From assembly GCF_013426205.1 (NCBI RefSeq), contig NC_089424.1:3348001-3412000 (forward strand): a stretch of 64,000 nucleotides of DNA. Direction: 5' to 3'. Below the pieces are notes generated by a model. It was not told the origin of the DNA and made no database searches. It was given only the letters and a program-made list of their open reading frames with translations. The translations under genes and the position numbers were made by a program. This DNA comes from Metarhizium brunneum. Its lineage: Eukaryota > Ascomycota > Sordariomycetes > Hypocreales > Clavicipitaceae. Shown here piece after piece: positions 43,337-55,185 of this stretch; position 1 is the stretch's first letter, and the number at the start of each line of letters is the position of its first letter.

Positions 43337-44969
43337 TCAATTGATCTGGTCTTCATAGCTAAATGTCTGCGCCCTAGGTTGGACTTGATGATGACGGACT
43401 CTCTGGACTATCGGTCCCCGACGAGTCTTCAGTTTTGTGCAGTACCGAACCTGCAGGGACTCCTTTGAACGTGTAGGGAATTGGCGACTGTGTCCTTGGT
43501 GAATTCGGTGAATTTCTGTCCACGGTAGCTGCTGCTCTTCCTTCAACGCAGCGATCAGATTATCTTCATCCAGAGTAAATTTGGCTCTTGTTGCGGAGTC
43601 ATCAGTTGTCCGTTTAGGACGATCTGAGCCATCGAGCTTGTTGCGCCTCTTCGGGATCGCCCGGCCAAGTTGACTGTGTGTTGCGCATAAATTCCAGTCA
43701 AACTGCAACTGGAACGTGGCCACACCATTTAATGTGATACGTTTTAGAAGAACATTATGTAGTGGCCACTCTCCAAACTCCGCCATGCCGACGTTATCTT
43801 GAGAATCAGTAGTCGCAGTGTCAGCAACTGGTGACTCGGAGCTGTTTAGCGCTGGCGTTGATGTATGGGGCTCAACTCGTATCGTACTGTCTACTGAACA
43901 GGGGCGGCTTCTACTTTCTTCATCGCGCTCATTACCATCTTTCGACGATCGATCAACCTTGCGGCGTTTCGGCGGCGGCGGCTCAACGGAATTGTCCCCC
44001 AGCTGGTGATTACCACCTGTGAAGCTTGGTCCACAACCTAGAGTAGGGCGATGCTCGTCGGCCTTGGCTCTACGACCATCGCTGGTACCATGTGGAACCT
44101 CTATGTCGGCCAGTGAAGCCCGCTTACGCAACCTTTGATCGGGATTTGCAGCACGCATGAGGCATCCCCGAATTTCGCCTGGGTCGCTTTTACTCCCAAC
44201 CGCCCGCCAAGACGGGTTCGAAGCCGCCGAACAGCTGGGGCTGTCGGAAGCATAGCAATTCAGTGCCAAACCCAGTCCATCCCGGGGCAACAGAGAATTT
44301 TCTGGTGCGACAGTGTCTGATGCATCTGGTGCGCTACCAAGATCAATAAGAGGATAGCATGTTGAGCCACAGTCAAGGACAAGACCAGTGAGAGCAGGGT
44401 CAATGGGATATAGCTCGCTGTTTCTGTAGTCCGAAAGCATATTCTCGTCCGGTGTCGTAATAGGTGTAGATTGAGATCCAAAGGATGTTGAAGACGGACT
44501 TGAAGGACTGGCTAGTTGAGGAGCCAGATTTTCCACGTCATCAGTCTTCTCGGGGTCGGATACTATCGCCGGTGCTTGTTGCTGAAATCCGTCAATTCCC
44601 ATCTCGCATTCACAGCTTGATGCTCGGGACCTTGCTAGGTTTCTGTCAGCTGTGGCTCTGTTGGAAGAGAAGCTATGACGTTCACTTACCCACGTCATCT
44701 ACCGAGAAGTCTTGTTGACGAGGCACAGTTGGAAGTCTGACCGCATTGTCTAATTGCCAGGTTCCCATATTGCCATTAGCATTAGCAGTGTTATTGTCAG
44801 TGCCGTCTGGTGATTCACAACTGGATATGCAAGTCGGCCCATCCATAGATAGCTCGTGGACATATGGTGAAACAATAGGTTTAGATCTCGCAGAGCCGAC
44901 AAGAGTCCTATGTTTTCTGCGTGGTTGAGTCCAGAAAAATTGGTTGTCCAGAGAGACTCCAGGCGCCAT
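43337..44969 (-). CDS. SANT/Myb-like nuclear protein, 525 aa
   Basis: Minus-strand exons 44969..44690 and 44634..43337 with a 55 nt intron (GTAAGT..CCTAG). The natural start is MAPGVSLDN at 44969, inside a longer open frame. Residues 1-330 are Ser/Pro/Thr-rich and probably disordered, with a basic PPPPKRRKVDR patch (nuclear signal). A short conserved-looking module EWPLHNVLLKRITLNGVATFQLQFDW sits at about 360-385. The C-terminus has a SANT/Myb-like helix set (FTLDEDNLIAALKEEQQLPWTEIHR..SKESLQVRYCTKLK, about 450-500). This order is seen in fungal SANT proteins thought to act on chromatin. Specific function unknown. Confidence 0.7.
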
Positions 44970-46693
44970 TGCGAGACACCAAGTGTTGGCAAAATAAAAT
45001 ACAAGCGTGATCTTCAACGAGAGTTTAAGAACAGATAGGTTTCTCGCTTATTCAACGCAGGAATGTATTAATAGTACGGTAAAACATCAGGAGAGCATGA
45101 GGTTTACAGGCTGCACGCTGCCAGGACCTATAGCCAGCCATTTTATACTCGTTTGGTCACAGACGCCCCGAGGCCGGCTCTAAGCCTGAGCAATGTATTG
45201 TGCCGGTCCTAAAAATACAGCAACCAACTTACTCCCTCAAACGCAGATATCCGTAATACTGCCGTCTCCTGCATGCGCGGCCAGATGATTTCTGTCTCGG
45301 GAAACTTCCGACTGTTGGATCAGAAGAAATAGTCCAAATCACTTGAGCCGTCCGTAGATCTGAGCCGTATCCGTGAGCAAATGCATGAAGCTCCCCAATG
45401 CAAAAGTGGATAAACAGTTGCGTCGATGAAATGCTGCATGGAAACTACATTGCAAAATACACGCTTGTGCCATGGGCTGCGGAGTTTTGATTGGGTCGAG
45501 AGAGTAGATCGTCATGAAGGCTAGGCAGACTGTTGAAAATACAGGCTAGCTGCATGAAGCTGAACCGCACGGATTGCACGTCTGACGAATGCGATGATGA
45601 AGCGCCCTCACGTGGTCCAAGACATAGCCTCATGGCTGGTTTTAGCTCGGTGGATTATCGTACGATTCGGAGATGACGCGTAAGCTCGTATGATTGCAGG
45701 AGGCCAGGCGGTCGCTCAGGCCTTGTAGGTTGAAGCCGGTCAGGTTGACTTCCTGCAGAGGCGAATGTCAGACTTCTGCCAACGGCCAGCAAGTTTCTGT
45801 TACTCCAACGCTTTGGCAAATTTCATGGCGAGAAGATGCCCAAGGGCCGTCATAATGGGATTCACTTGTCCATTTCGATTCAGAAATATGTGTGTAACTT
45901 CAGCGAACAAATGGTGGATGGTGGGCGAACCCAACCCGGTCGTTAAGGGCACAAGTGATTGGTACGTGTATGGGGTCGGGGGTTCGGTAATATCCGTCAA
46001 TTCGCCTTGTTGGCTGTGCAGAAAAAAATGCGAGTAGAAAGCAACGACGCAAAAAAAGGACGGGAATGGCAAGGAGGAGGGGGTGAAGGACAGAGTCAAG
46101 TTGAGGAGGATGGACAGAGGTCGGCGAAAGGGAGAGGGAAGAGAGGGGGGTCTTTATAGGTGTGGTCAAAAGCAGCGACGCGACCGACATGGGTGGGGTG
46201 GGTGCCGCCAAACCCGGCGGGGAAGGCCGCGACACTGATATTATATAATTATAAAAACTTAAAAAATATTAAATCATTATATTCTATCTCGCCGGCTACA
46301 CACAATAGTCAAGTAACTAACTATCCACCACCACTAACATCAAGACTGTTGAAGTGTCCTTTCAGCCAAGTAGCGCCGGTTTCTCGTTGAGCCGTTCTCC
46401 TCGCCCTATTTGGTCATACTACCAGAGAAAGTCCCGAGCAAAGGAAATGCAAATGTCAATACTATAAATGGAAAAGAGAGCAACCCAATAGCATAAAGCA
46501 TTCGAAGGCGAGGTACAAGTACTCACACATTTCACGCCACTTATTGTCAAGGAACAACTTGAACAATGTATAACGTTGCGCCTCACTTTGGTAGTCCAGT
46601 CCAGTTCGGATGGTCCTTCGAATCCTAGTCCTAGCAACAAATGAAAGCGATTAGCAAACGCGACAGAGATGTTAGCGAGAGTGCCGATTTCCA
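44970..46693. other. Intergenic region with AT-rich and G-rich patches
   Basis: About 1.7 kb. A purine-rich, G-rich tract at 46040-46160 is followed by a very AT-rich patch at 46235-46285. Only short frames without family pattern. No gene supported. Confidence 0.45.
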
Positions 46694-49084
46694 CTACTCC
46701 TGGCTAGGCAAATCGGGCACCATAGGAGGAAGGTCGCCCGGGGGCGCCTCGACAGCTTCGACAGACGTCGTGCCGGGATGCTCGACTGCGACAGTGATAT
46801 CAAAGGAGGTATGGAGCGGCTGCAGCGACCCCTTTGCAGCCCCGGCAATGGTGGCCTTGGCCTTGCCCGCGGCTCGGGCGTAGAAAACGAACCTGCCCTC
46901 CTCGTCTGGCGGGCCTCGCGGCACCAGCACTTCGATGTTGTCGCTAAACGACGTCATGGAGGCAAACCGATCCGTGTCCACGGCAACACGCAGCTCTTTG
47001 CCGATATGCACCACATCTGGCAGGCTGGCCCAGTCAGGCTTGATGCCGGTCGGCAGGTGAGGGGCCGCCTCGCGAGAGGCCAGCTGCGCATCGATGTCGG
47101 CCGCGAGGGCGGAGATGTCAACCTCTAGCTCGAGCTTGGGCTCGGGCTCGCTGGAGAAGTACTGGGCGTGGATGAACAGGTTGCCGCGGATCCAGAAAGC
47201 GCTTGTGGCGGTGCGGAAGCTGTAGGCGCCGAGGCGCGGCCCGTCCGTATGGACGACAGCCGATAGCGGATGGATCTGGATGCTCGCTAGGAGGGAGACG
47301 AGGGCGTGCATGGGGCCCTCGAAGTCCTCGAAGGCGTCAATTGTCACGGTAGCTGTGTCACTGCCGTGGCGGAAGGCGTAGGTGGTGTGAGAGGACGTCT
47401 CGAAGACGGATGTGGTGGTGCCGGCAGCGGCAAGATTCTTGCTCACGGCACTGCGGAGGGTTGCGTCCTGCACGTCGACCCGATTGAATTCCGGCTTGGC
47501 TGCATCCGGTACCTTGCCCTTTTCCACCAGGGTCTCGATCTCCTTGGCAAGCTCCTCGGGGATCATGGCGGAGAGAGGGGCAGGTCTTCCCCACGGGTTG
47601 TAGACGCCAATGCGTTGTAGACTCGTGGATGGGTTGAGGGCTACAAGGATGCGATTAGCGTTAGAATACAGACAGAGCAACATGAACATTGTGGTCAAGC
47701 ACATACAACAACTCCCAGAAGGATTGGCCGTCGTTTTTGCTTGGGCGTTGCCACGTGGTCTGGCGGGATCCAGGGTGGCAGTAATATAATCCTGGCGGGT
47801 TTGGGTGCCGGCTGGTGGCGTCGGCGTCGGGGCCTGAAGTGCGTGTGTTGCATCGACAACCGTTGTGACTCCGCTCCGCGTCACCTCGACCCAAGCGTGG
47901 TTTCCGAAGCTAGTCCTGTTGCTCGCGGTGGGGGGCACATAAGGTGCGGTACCTTGATCGAGTCAGACCAGACATGATGTTCGGGTCAAATAAGCAACTT
48001 GACTGCACATGAAGAATATACTGACCTGCCGACTCCCAGAAAGGCGTGTTGCACCGCAGATTGTCCCCTCCAGATGCCACCCACCTAATGAGGGGCCCAG
48101 GGTTAATGAAGCCATTGGGCGATTGGAAGACCCAATGGGAGTCGGTCAACTCAGCGCCGTTTGCATCCATCAACATGGACAAAGCAAGCTGCGAAATCCC
48201 AGCCAGATCGTAGCAGTTGCATCTTGGATAGAGTGTATCAAACCATTCCTTGAGTTTGAAGCCACCACCGTAGCCCGAAACTCCATAGTAAGCCATTCCA
48301 CGAGACGTATCGTACCTGGGCGTTGTCAAGCTGGCGTTCCAAATCACGTTGACAACTGCTCGATGAATATAAAACGCGACATCTTGGCTGGCTGCGGCTG
48401 GTAATTCGGACGGGTTTGGTGCAAAGAGACGCCACAACAAGATGGGATAGCCAGGCGTCATGTCAACTCTGGTTCGTACGGTAGGCGAGGGCGCCGTGAC
48501 GGGACCCGTGGGAGCGGTTGCCCGCGCCCAGCAGAGCTCGAGGCGAGTTGTCGTGCTCGGAGCCATGCTGGCGACTGTGCCCATGGGTCAATAGTCTGCC
48601 AGGAACACTTGACCTTGGCTCCATGTCTTCTCTGGGACTTACTATATTCCTTGCCATTCCAGAGCCAAAGTTGCCAACTAAAGTCGCCACCGTACCTGAA
48701 TGGGATAACCACTTGTCTAGTTTTAAAGTCAGGCGCCATAAGATACAAACCATTCACAGCCACCGCGTTACCAGTCGCAGGGACTGGGACCAAGGGGCTA
48801 ATCAAGGCAAGTCTTCCACCGACATGTCCCGCGACGACGTAGGATTTTCCTCTCCAGATCGCAGAAAACGGGGCTGTTCCGTGGACATTAATCTTGTAGA
48901 AGCCAGTGGCAGTGGGCATGGTGTTCAAGAAAACATTGGGTCGAGTTGAGCCCGTTGGGCCGTCGACCCAGCTGCCTGTGTTATTCCAGACTGTCTGGTT
49001 ACCCAAGGGAATGGTTATTCCACCCGACGTGACTACATTGAAGCGGTTTTCAGCCTCGATTTTGGTGATGGTCCACGTTGCCAT
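46694..49084 (-). CDS. Transglutaminase-like superfamily protein, 727 aa
   Basis: Minus-strand exons 49084..48643, 48574..48026, 47952..47707 and 47640..46694; introns of 68, 73 and 66 nt; phases agree. The catalytic triad of the papain-like transglutaminase fold is visible in order: Cys in RCNCYDLAGIS (about 250), His in FGNHAWVEV (about 345) and Asp in TTVVDATHA (about 360). The N-terminal 150 residues are beta-rich (TGFYKINVHGTAPFSAIW). The last 300 have no domain I recognise. No signal peptide is evident. The enzyme could be a protease, peptidase or transamidase; fungal members are uncharacterised as far as I know. TATAAATA on the minus strand lies about 190 bases upstream. Confidence 0.75.
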
Positions 49085-50468
49085 TTTTAACAGCGACGAA
49101 CCAGTGAACCGGTGGATGAGCTTTCAGGAAATCTAAATATCTTTTGGAGCGGCTACTCTGTGACAAGGGCTCGGAAAGAGTGCTTGGAGCAATAGCTCAA
49201 TTCATCTAATAACAGTCTTTGGTATCAAAGGTCCTTGGTTTTCCTCAAGGCCTTGAGGGACCGAAGACGTCTATTTATACAAGAAGTCGGTGAGGACCTT
49301 CTGCCCTAATCCCGTGACCGTAGCCCTTGTGTAACAGGGCGATTTCCGTGTAACATACTCCGATCTCGAAGATTGATAGCAGTCTCAGGGTCTGCAAGTA
49401 CCCCTGTGACTGAGAAAAAATGGTTCGATGCTGAAGAGAATTGGCAGATGAGATTTTAGAAAATACAAATATAAATCGGACTATTATGTGTCTACCTCAG
49501 CCTTCCATTGGAACCCAACAACGCTACTGTTTGAAAGTCCTCCCCTTGAGGGCAGATGTTTCGGCCCTGCCACCGGCCCTCCATGACCCTGCCTATCGTG
49601 GTAGCACTGTGAGTATCTCTGGTATGGATTCTGTTTAACTAAATGATGTAGCTATTCACTCTTACCTCACTTTCCTCTAGTCATCGGAATGGTCTGATTT
49701 GTCTCAGTTTTAGTCTGGACTAATCTGTCTTGGTTTTGGTCTAGACTAATCTGTCTTAGTCTTAGTCTGGACTATGTCTTAGACAGTGAGCAGCCTGATT
49801 AAACTAGCGGAGGATTTTACTAACGAGGTTAGGTATCCCTCGCCCTCTAAAGCCGACTTCCCGACAATTGTCTTTGCTTCTTCTCCTTCCGAAACCATGT
49901 AGAACCCTACAATTATTAGTAGTAGAGACAAAAAAAAAAAAGAGAATTCGGAGAAAATAACCTCCTATACCTTATTAATTTTAGGTCTTAGCTCTCTAAT
50001 ATACTGCAGCTAGCCGACAGCTATATCGCGGTTATTTAAAATTAATTTTTACGTGAGGTTTGATTGCTGCGGCCGACGTTAGCAAAGGGTTGCAGTGTGC
50101 TTCCGCGAGCTTTGCAGAGCCAGGACTGACGAATGGTTGCCAGGGTCTTGATAGCAGAAGAGACAGAGGTCTTGGATGGAGACGAATGGGGTGGACCCTT
50201 GGAATGCGGACAAGACCTCGCTGATATACGTTATATGTGGCTATTTTAAGTTTTTAGAGTAAGTTACTAACATAAAGTCTGCAGGTTTGAGTTTGCTTCT
50301 ATAAAGTCGCAAGATAGGTTCAGGGAGTGGACTGCTCTAAAGTTAATCTATAGAAATCTATAAATTTAACACTTCGCAAGAAGAGTGCACTTGTCCTGCC
50401 CATGTGCACGTTATACAAGCACAAGCTGTTCGCTGATACACCCTGCCTCAACACACCTGGGAACACAT
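49085..50468. other. Intergenic, partly AT-rich with a small repeat
   Basis: About 1.4 kb. AT-rich DNA at 49905-50045 and 50225-50370 with many TA steps would fit old RIP-mutated repeat DNA, though no element can be named. Contains the repeat at 49692. Confidence 0.45.
49692..49783 (+). repeat. Imperfect 30-36 bp tandem repeat (AGTCTGGACTAATCTGTCTT)
   Basis: Three degenerate units built on TTAGTCTGGACTAATCTGTCTT, each with an internal AGTCTGGACT-type palindrome-like core. Confidence 0.65.
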
Positions 50469-52233
50469 CTATCGTCTATCCAAAGTTGAGTGAAGCGTAT
50501 GATGCCTCATCAAAGAAACACAAATTAAACCGGCAATGGCCAGCACAAACATGGTAAGCCAAACGCCTCTAAATGCTTCCATGAACGAATCAATGACTCC
50601 GTCGTACCAGCCATCGGGCAGATGCTTTAGTTCGCCCAGATCGTCTCTGATACGGCGAATTTCATCAGCGGCGTTGGGTTGATGACCGAAACGGTCCCAA
50701 AGACGGTTCTTGAGGATGTTTTGGTAGACAGCGGAACCAATGGTGATTCCAAGCGTGCCGCCAAGACTTCGGGCCAAGTCTATTGAACTTGTTAGCAACG
50801 GGCAACTCGACGAAGCACTTGGCGCGAAACCTACAAGTCGCAGAAGTAACGACCGCTTGTTGCGAGTGATCCACAGCCGCAATACAGGCGAGCAAGGTTG
50901 TTGTGAGCATAGCACCATAGCCGCCGCCGACGAGGAAGAAGGCAGAGCTGCTAAGCCAGACAGACGGATCGCGGCCCATAAGTGTCAGCAACACGATACC
51001 GGTACCGATCAGGACCATGCTGGCGATACCGACTGCGACGAATCGCCCCGTGCGCTTCATAATATAGCCAGATAGAACCGATGAAATCGACACACCAATA
51101 GGTGAGGGTAAGATTCTCAGACCAGCATCTGTGGCTGATTCCCCCAACACCTGCAAGTACATTGGTAGGTAGAAGATGAGAGTAAGGACTACCATTGTGC
51201 CAAGCAGGTTGGTAAAGCATGCCGCCAACACGGTCCGCGTCATCAGCAGCCTAACAGGAATGATGGGCTGACGGGCACGACTCTCCCACCACAAGAAACT
51301 GACAAATGCCACCAGGGATAACGGAATAGTTGTCAAAGGCAGCGGGTGCGTCCATGGAACCTGGTTTCCTCCCGAGTTTAAACCTAAAAGCAGCAGAATA
51401 AGAAACGACGATGTCAAGAAGACGCCGAGAAAGTCGATACGCGCCAAGTACGACTTGTCAGATTGCTTGGGCGGCACGGTAACCAAGAAGTGGACGGCCA
51501 CGGCGGACAATAATACCGGCGGGACTTGGATCAGGAACGCAAGTCGCCATCCAAGCTTGGTGTGATCATTGATCAAGCCGCCGAAAACACCGCCCAACAT
51601 GGCACCCGAGCCATAGCAAATATTGCCAATGCCCTGGACGACGCCTCTTTTACGCAACGGGATCAAGTCGGACCCTAAAAAGGTAGAAATGCTCATGAGG
51701 CCGCCGCCGCCGATGCCAGCAACGACACGGCCCAGTATCATGGCCTTTTCGTCCCGAGCCAGCCCGCAGATCAAGTTTCCCAGTGCAAAGAAGACGTTAC
51801 TGAAGACGAGACCTGGGCCGCGGCCGAAAATATCCGTCAGCCGGCCGGAAATAGGTTGGCAAGCAGCGTTGGAGATGAGATACGCCGTGGCAAGCCATGA
51901 CATTAGGCTCAGCGACCTGAATTCACTGGCAATAGGTGCAGACAAGGTGGCAATGATGGTAGAGTCGATGGCACCCAGAAACACGCCGACCCAAGTGGTG
52001 CCCATGATGAGCGCCAGTCTACCAAATGACTCCTCCTTCGCCAGGACGGTCTGCTCCTCGTCTTGATGGCCAGGGACGCCGGAATCATTTTGTTGGGGGG
52101 CCTCGGTGACGGGCGTGTCGGCACGATCATTCACGTCGTCATTCGGCTTGAGCAACGGCGTGCGCTCGGAGCTGCCAGCATGAGCTGCCTCTTCGTCAGG
52201 GCGGCTTGAACCGCCACCGCGGGTCCCAGCCAT
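50469..52233 (-). CDS. MFS transporter, DHA2/VBA (Fnx1-like) type, 569 aa
   Basis: Minus-strand exons 52233..50835 and 50779..50469; 55 nt intron GTAGGT..AATAG; the join gives VTSATYLARSLGGTLG. About 14 membrane helices. Family motifs: WVGVFLGAIDSTIIATL in helix 1, GRLTDIFGRGPG (motif A) after helix 2, and GRVVAGIGGGGLMSI (motif C-like region). A hydrophilic 70-residue N-terminus with SSERTPLLKP, a dileucine-type sorting signal, suits a vacuolar protein. DHA2 members of the VBA/Fnx1 branch move basic amino acids into the vacuole; others export drugs. The long N-terminus and the helix 1 sequence favour the VBA side, but the substrate is inferred. TATATAA lies about 115 bases upstream. Confidence 0.85.
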
Positions 52234-53652
52234 GGTTGCTATCGCTTAGGGCGTCAGACGGCAGATCAGCACACAGCCGGCGAGCTTCGATGACTTGGGG
52301 ATGAATGGAGGATGAGAAATAGGAGGGATGTCGGTGGTTCTGCGGATTATATAGATGGCAGCTGGCCTAGAAACTAGAGTCAATACAGTACAAGGCCAAG
52401 GCCAAGGCCAACGCTCTATCTAGGACCACTGAAACTAAGAGAACTTTGAGCCAATTAAGTTCTTGTACTCCGTAGATGCAGTCACTGACGGGACTAGACG
52501 AGTTAGTTCCGGCCAGCTCCAATCAGATCCATTGATGCTTGCCGAGACCGGAAGAACGCACATTTTACTTGGGCCATTCTCTACCATTTTTCTACAAGGC
52601 AAAGAAATCGGCTTATATACAGTCTATTCAGGTGTTGATGGAGGGCGATGGTTTCATGCGAGAGGTGATGGGGTCGCAGCGAGTTGACATGTGGGGGACG
52701 AGGCAGACACTGCTTGGTTCAGGCACCAAGACACCAGACAGCTCTGGTAGATGCGGTTAAGGAGTATTTTTACCCCGCTCCTCTGTGCCAACTGGTCCGA
52801 CGACTTCCTGGCGTCATGGTTTGATTGAACGACCATAGCTTGGACGAGGAATAGGTGGCACATCTTTTTTTTTTCGTCTTTTGTGTTCCCCGGCTTTTAC
52901 GCCGGCATTCGAATCCCGCACGTCTAGCAGATACCCTTGTTGATTTTTTATTTTTTATTACTACCTACGCCGCAAAAGTCAAGGTCAACCAATGCGATTC
53001 ATCACTGTAAAGGAAAGAGATTTCTGGAGACTACAAGCGCAGCCCCCTGACTTCATATCTTGCGAGGCTGATGCAAGCCATCATTAATTGCTCTACATGA
53101 CAACATTGAAGTCGCTGGTTCTACTTATCCTCTAAGCTGCTATATTAGAAATATTGAACGGATCCAAGCACCGCGGAACATGTCTCGGAATAGGTCAACC
53201 ACCTTTCACCCCTCCGTATCAAGCAAGCACACCCTAAGACGGGATTTGGAGAGTGAATGTCTGAGCTTGACTATACACACAGGGGGAGGAACCACCAGTA
53301 ACAAAAAGTGTACTTCATTGGTCAATACCCAATACCTTCTCTCTTTATTGCACAATGTTCTCAAAATCTCCACGGACTGGTTCACATAGCTCTGGGCTGC
53401 ACGTCGTTTGAAGGCAATGCAGTGCGTGTACAGCCTTTCGTCAGCCCTCTTCTCTCTCCTCGACTTAGCTAGCAGGCCTCACATCTCTATTTTTCAGAGA
53501 ATGAACTGCATCATAGTTGAGCATCCTCTGTCTAATCCTCGATACAAGTTAGACTTAGTCCGGCACAAGTGATTTGTTCTGCCTGCCAGTGAGCCTATTA
53601 CTGACTATTCAGATGGAATGGGGTAGAAAAGGCGCATGAAACAAGCTGCTCA
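52234..53652. other. Intergenic
   Basis: About 1.4 kb. GCCGGCGTAAAAGCCGG-type inverted repeat at 52889-52907 forms a small hairpin next to T-rich DNA. No gene or tRNA is supported. Confidence 0.4.
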
Positions 53653-54151
53653 ATGATAGCAATACTATTTAAAATTATAGCGAGGCGCTGGTACGGAAAT
53701 TTCGTCATCACTGGCATCACTACCACCCTTCTCCTAGTTGCTATTATTTCACATTATGGAACCAACAGCGTATGGATTCTGGGATATCACCCAGTGTGGC
53801 CCAACACCAATCTACAAGCATGCATCAGCTATCAACCGCAAGATGTTACATGCAATGGGGAAAGATGGACTAGGAGACAGGCATTTAGCTCGCAGCCCTC
53901 ATCCTATCCCTCCCAAAATTTGGCAGACACATTTGCCAAATAAGATGTCGAGCCATAACGCACCTTTAGACGTTAAAAGGCTTAAAAAAGACTGCGACAT
54001 GGCTGGCGATGAGTGCGAGCTATGCACATCAAGTCGCTTCTCAAACAGTCAACATCTAAGCACTTATGTTTTCCTTGCTGTTTTTGAAGGCTGCTTTACA
54101 AAAGCCCCCCAACCTTGGAATGGGATCGGATCTCGGAGAGGCGATTCATGA
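53653..54151 (+). pseudogene. Truncated Och1-like (GT32) glycosyltransferase fragment
   Basis: The frame from ATG 53653 gives a short cytosolic tail and one membrane helix (FVITGITTTLLLVAIISHY), as in type II Golgi proteins. About 60 codons on, in another frame, comes RSPHPIPPKIWQTHLP, the conserved PKIWQT entry of the Och1-like glycosyltransferase family. The DXD catalytic segment and the rest are absent before the stop at 54151. I could not find a splice that joins the frames cleanly, so I take it as a decayed 5' fragment. Confidence 0.4.
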
Positions 54152-55185
54152 TGATCACTAGGAAGAGTTTTGCCACTCACAGTTGCTTTGTCTTTGGCCA
54201 CGATAGTTGACAGGACATGGACAAGATTCTGAGCCTGCTTCAAGAATCACAACACATGGGCGGTGGTGACAAACCAAACCATGGCTAGTTAGCGCCAAGC
54301 CACCCACTCGAGGGAACATTGAATGCTGTCGCCACCATCAAGCCTCCCTAGAGCCATCAATTGATGCCCGTCGGCAGTCGCCGGGCCACGGCCAGGCTGC
54401 GAAGAGACGGCATCTGGATGCAAATCGTCAAGTACGCCTGGCACGGCAACAGACTTGCACCACAGCCAGAGGACCAGTGACCCAATCATCCTTTTGCTCA
54501 TCCTCACTGGCTGGAATGGCCTCCGTAAAAAATCATGCCAGGAAATACCAGTGGAACTGCACTCCAGATGTCCATTACCCCTGAGGCGCAAGCGCCAAGA
54601 CTGCAGGGATCCATGATTCGTCACGCCAATAGAATACGAATTGGCTTGACCACATGAAGAAAGACAGAAGGCCAACTTGCCAGCCAACGGAGAGGCGCAG
54701 GGGCCACCCAGGTCGTGCCCTTGGGATCCCTCCGGATTGACATAGCCTTGCATGTTTGTCACTTTAACCTTTTGTTTCGCATTTTCCCCTCGTGCGCGTG
54801 TCTTCTTTCTTGATCCCACGGCATACGCTACCTTGGTCATTTGCAGGCATATACCGCGACAGTCATTCCTTTGCATATTTTGCTTCATACATACATTTCG
54901 TTGATTGCCCTTTTGTTTCCATCTAGAGCCCCTATCAAGCCCAGCTATCTTCCCGCCCGGGCATCGCACGACGACCATATCGTTCAGTCAACCCCGGAAT
55001 TCCTTCCAAACACGATCAAGTTGGAGCCTATTATTTTAAACCCCCCTGGGCAAGCATACATGACGGCGACTTCTTAAAACCATCCGCCGTCGACGCTGTC
55101 GATCTGCATTCGCACTTCCTAGTTGGCTCGGCCAAGCTAGTCTTTCTCCCATTCACCGACTCGCCCCGATCAAAACACCGCCAAA
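54152..55185. other. Promoter and leader region of the FLC-like gene
   Basis: About 1 kb. A 229-codon minus-strand frame (54289-54978) shows no family pattern and a composition like non-coding DNA. Pyrimidine-rich tracts at 54870-54930 and 55130-55160 precede the ATG. Confidence 0.45.

Noticed and set aside
47306..47620. Plus-strand frames opposite the transglutaminase-like gene
   Set aside because: Antisense shadows of a well-supported exon.
49905..50370. AT-rich DNA as a retrotransposon relic
   Set aside because: Composition would fit RIP, but no gag, pol or LTR similarity can be read, so no element is named.
52885..52920. tRNA-like ATTCGAATCCCGCAC stretch after a hairpin
   Set aside because: Looks like a T-arm, but no acceptor stem, D-arm or anticodon arm can be paired at the right spacing.
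54289..54978. 229-codon minus-strand open frame upstream of the FLC-like gene
   Set aside because: No family pattern, odd composition, and it lies across the probable promoter and leader.
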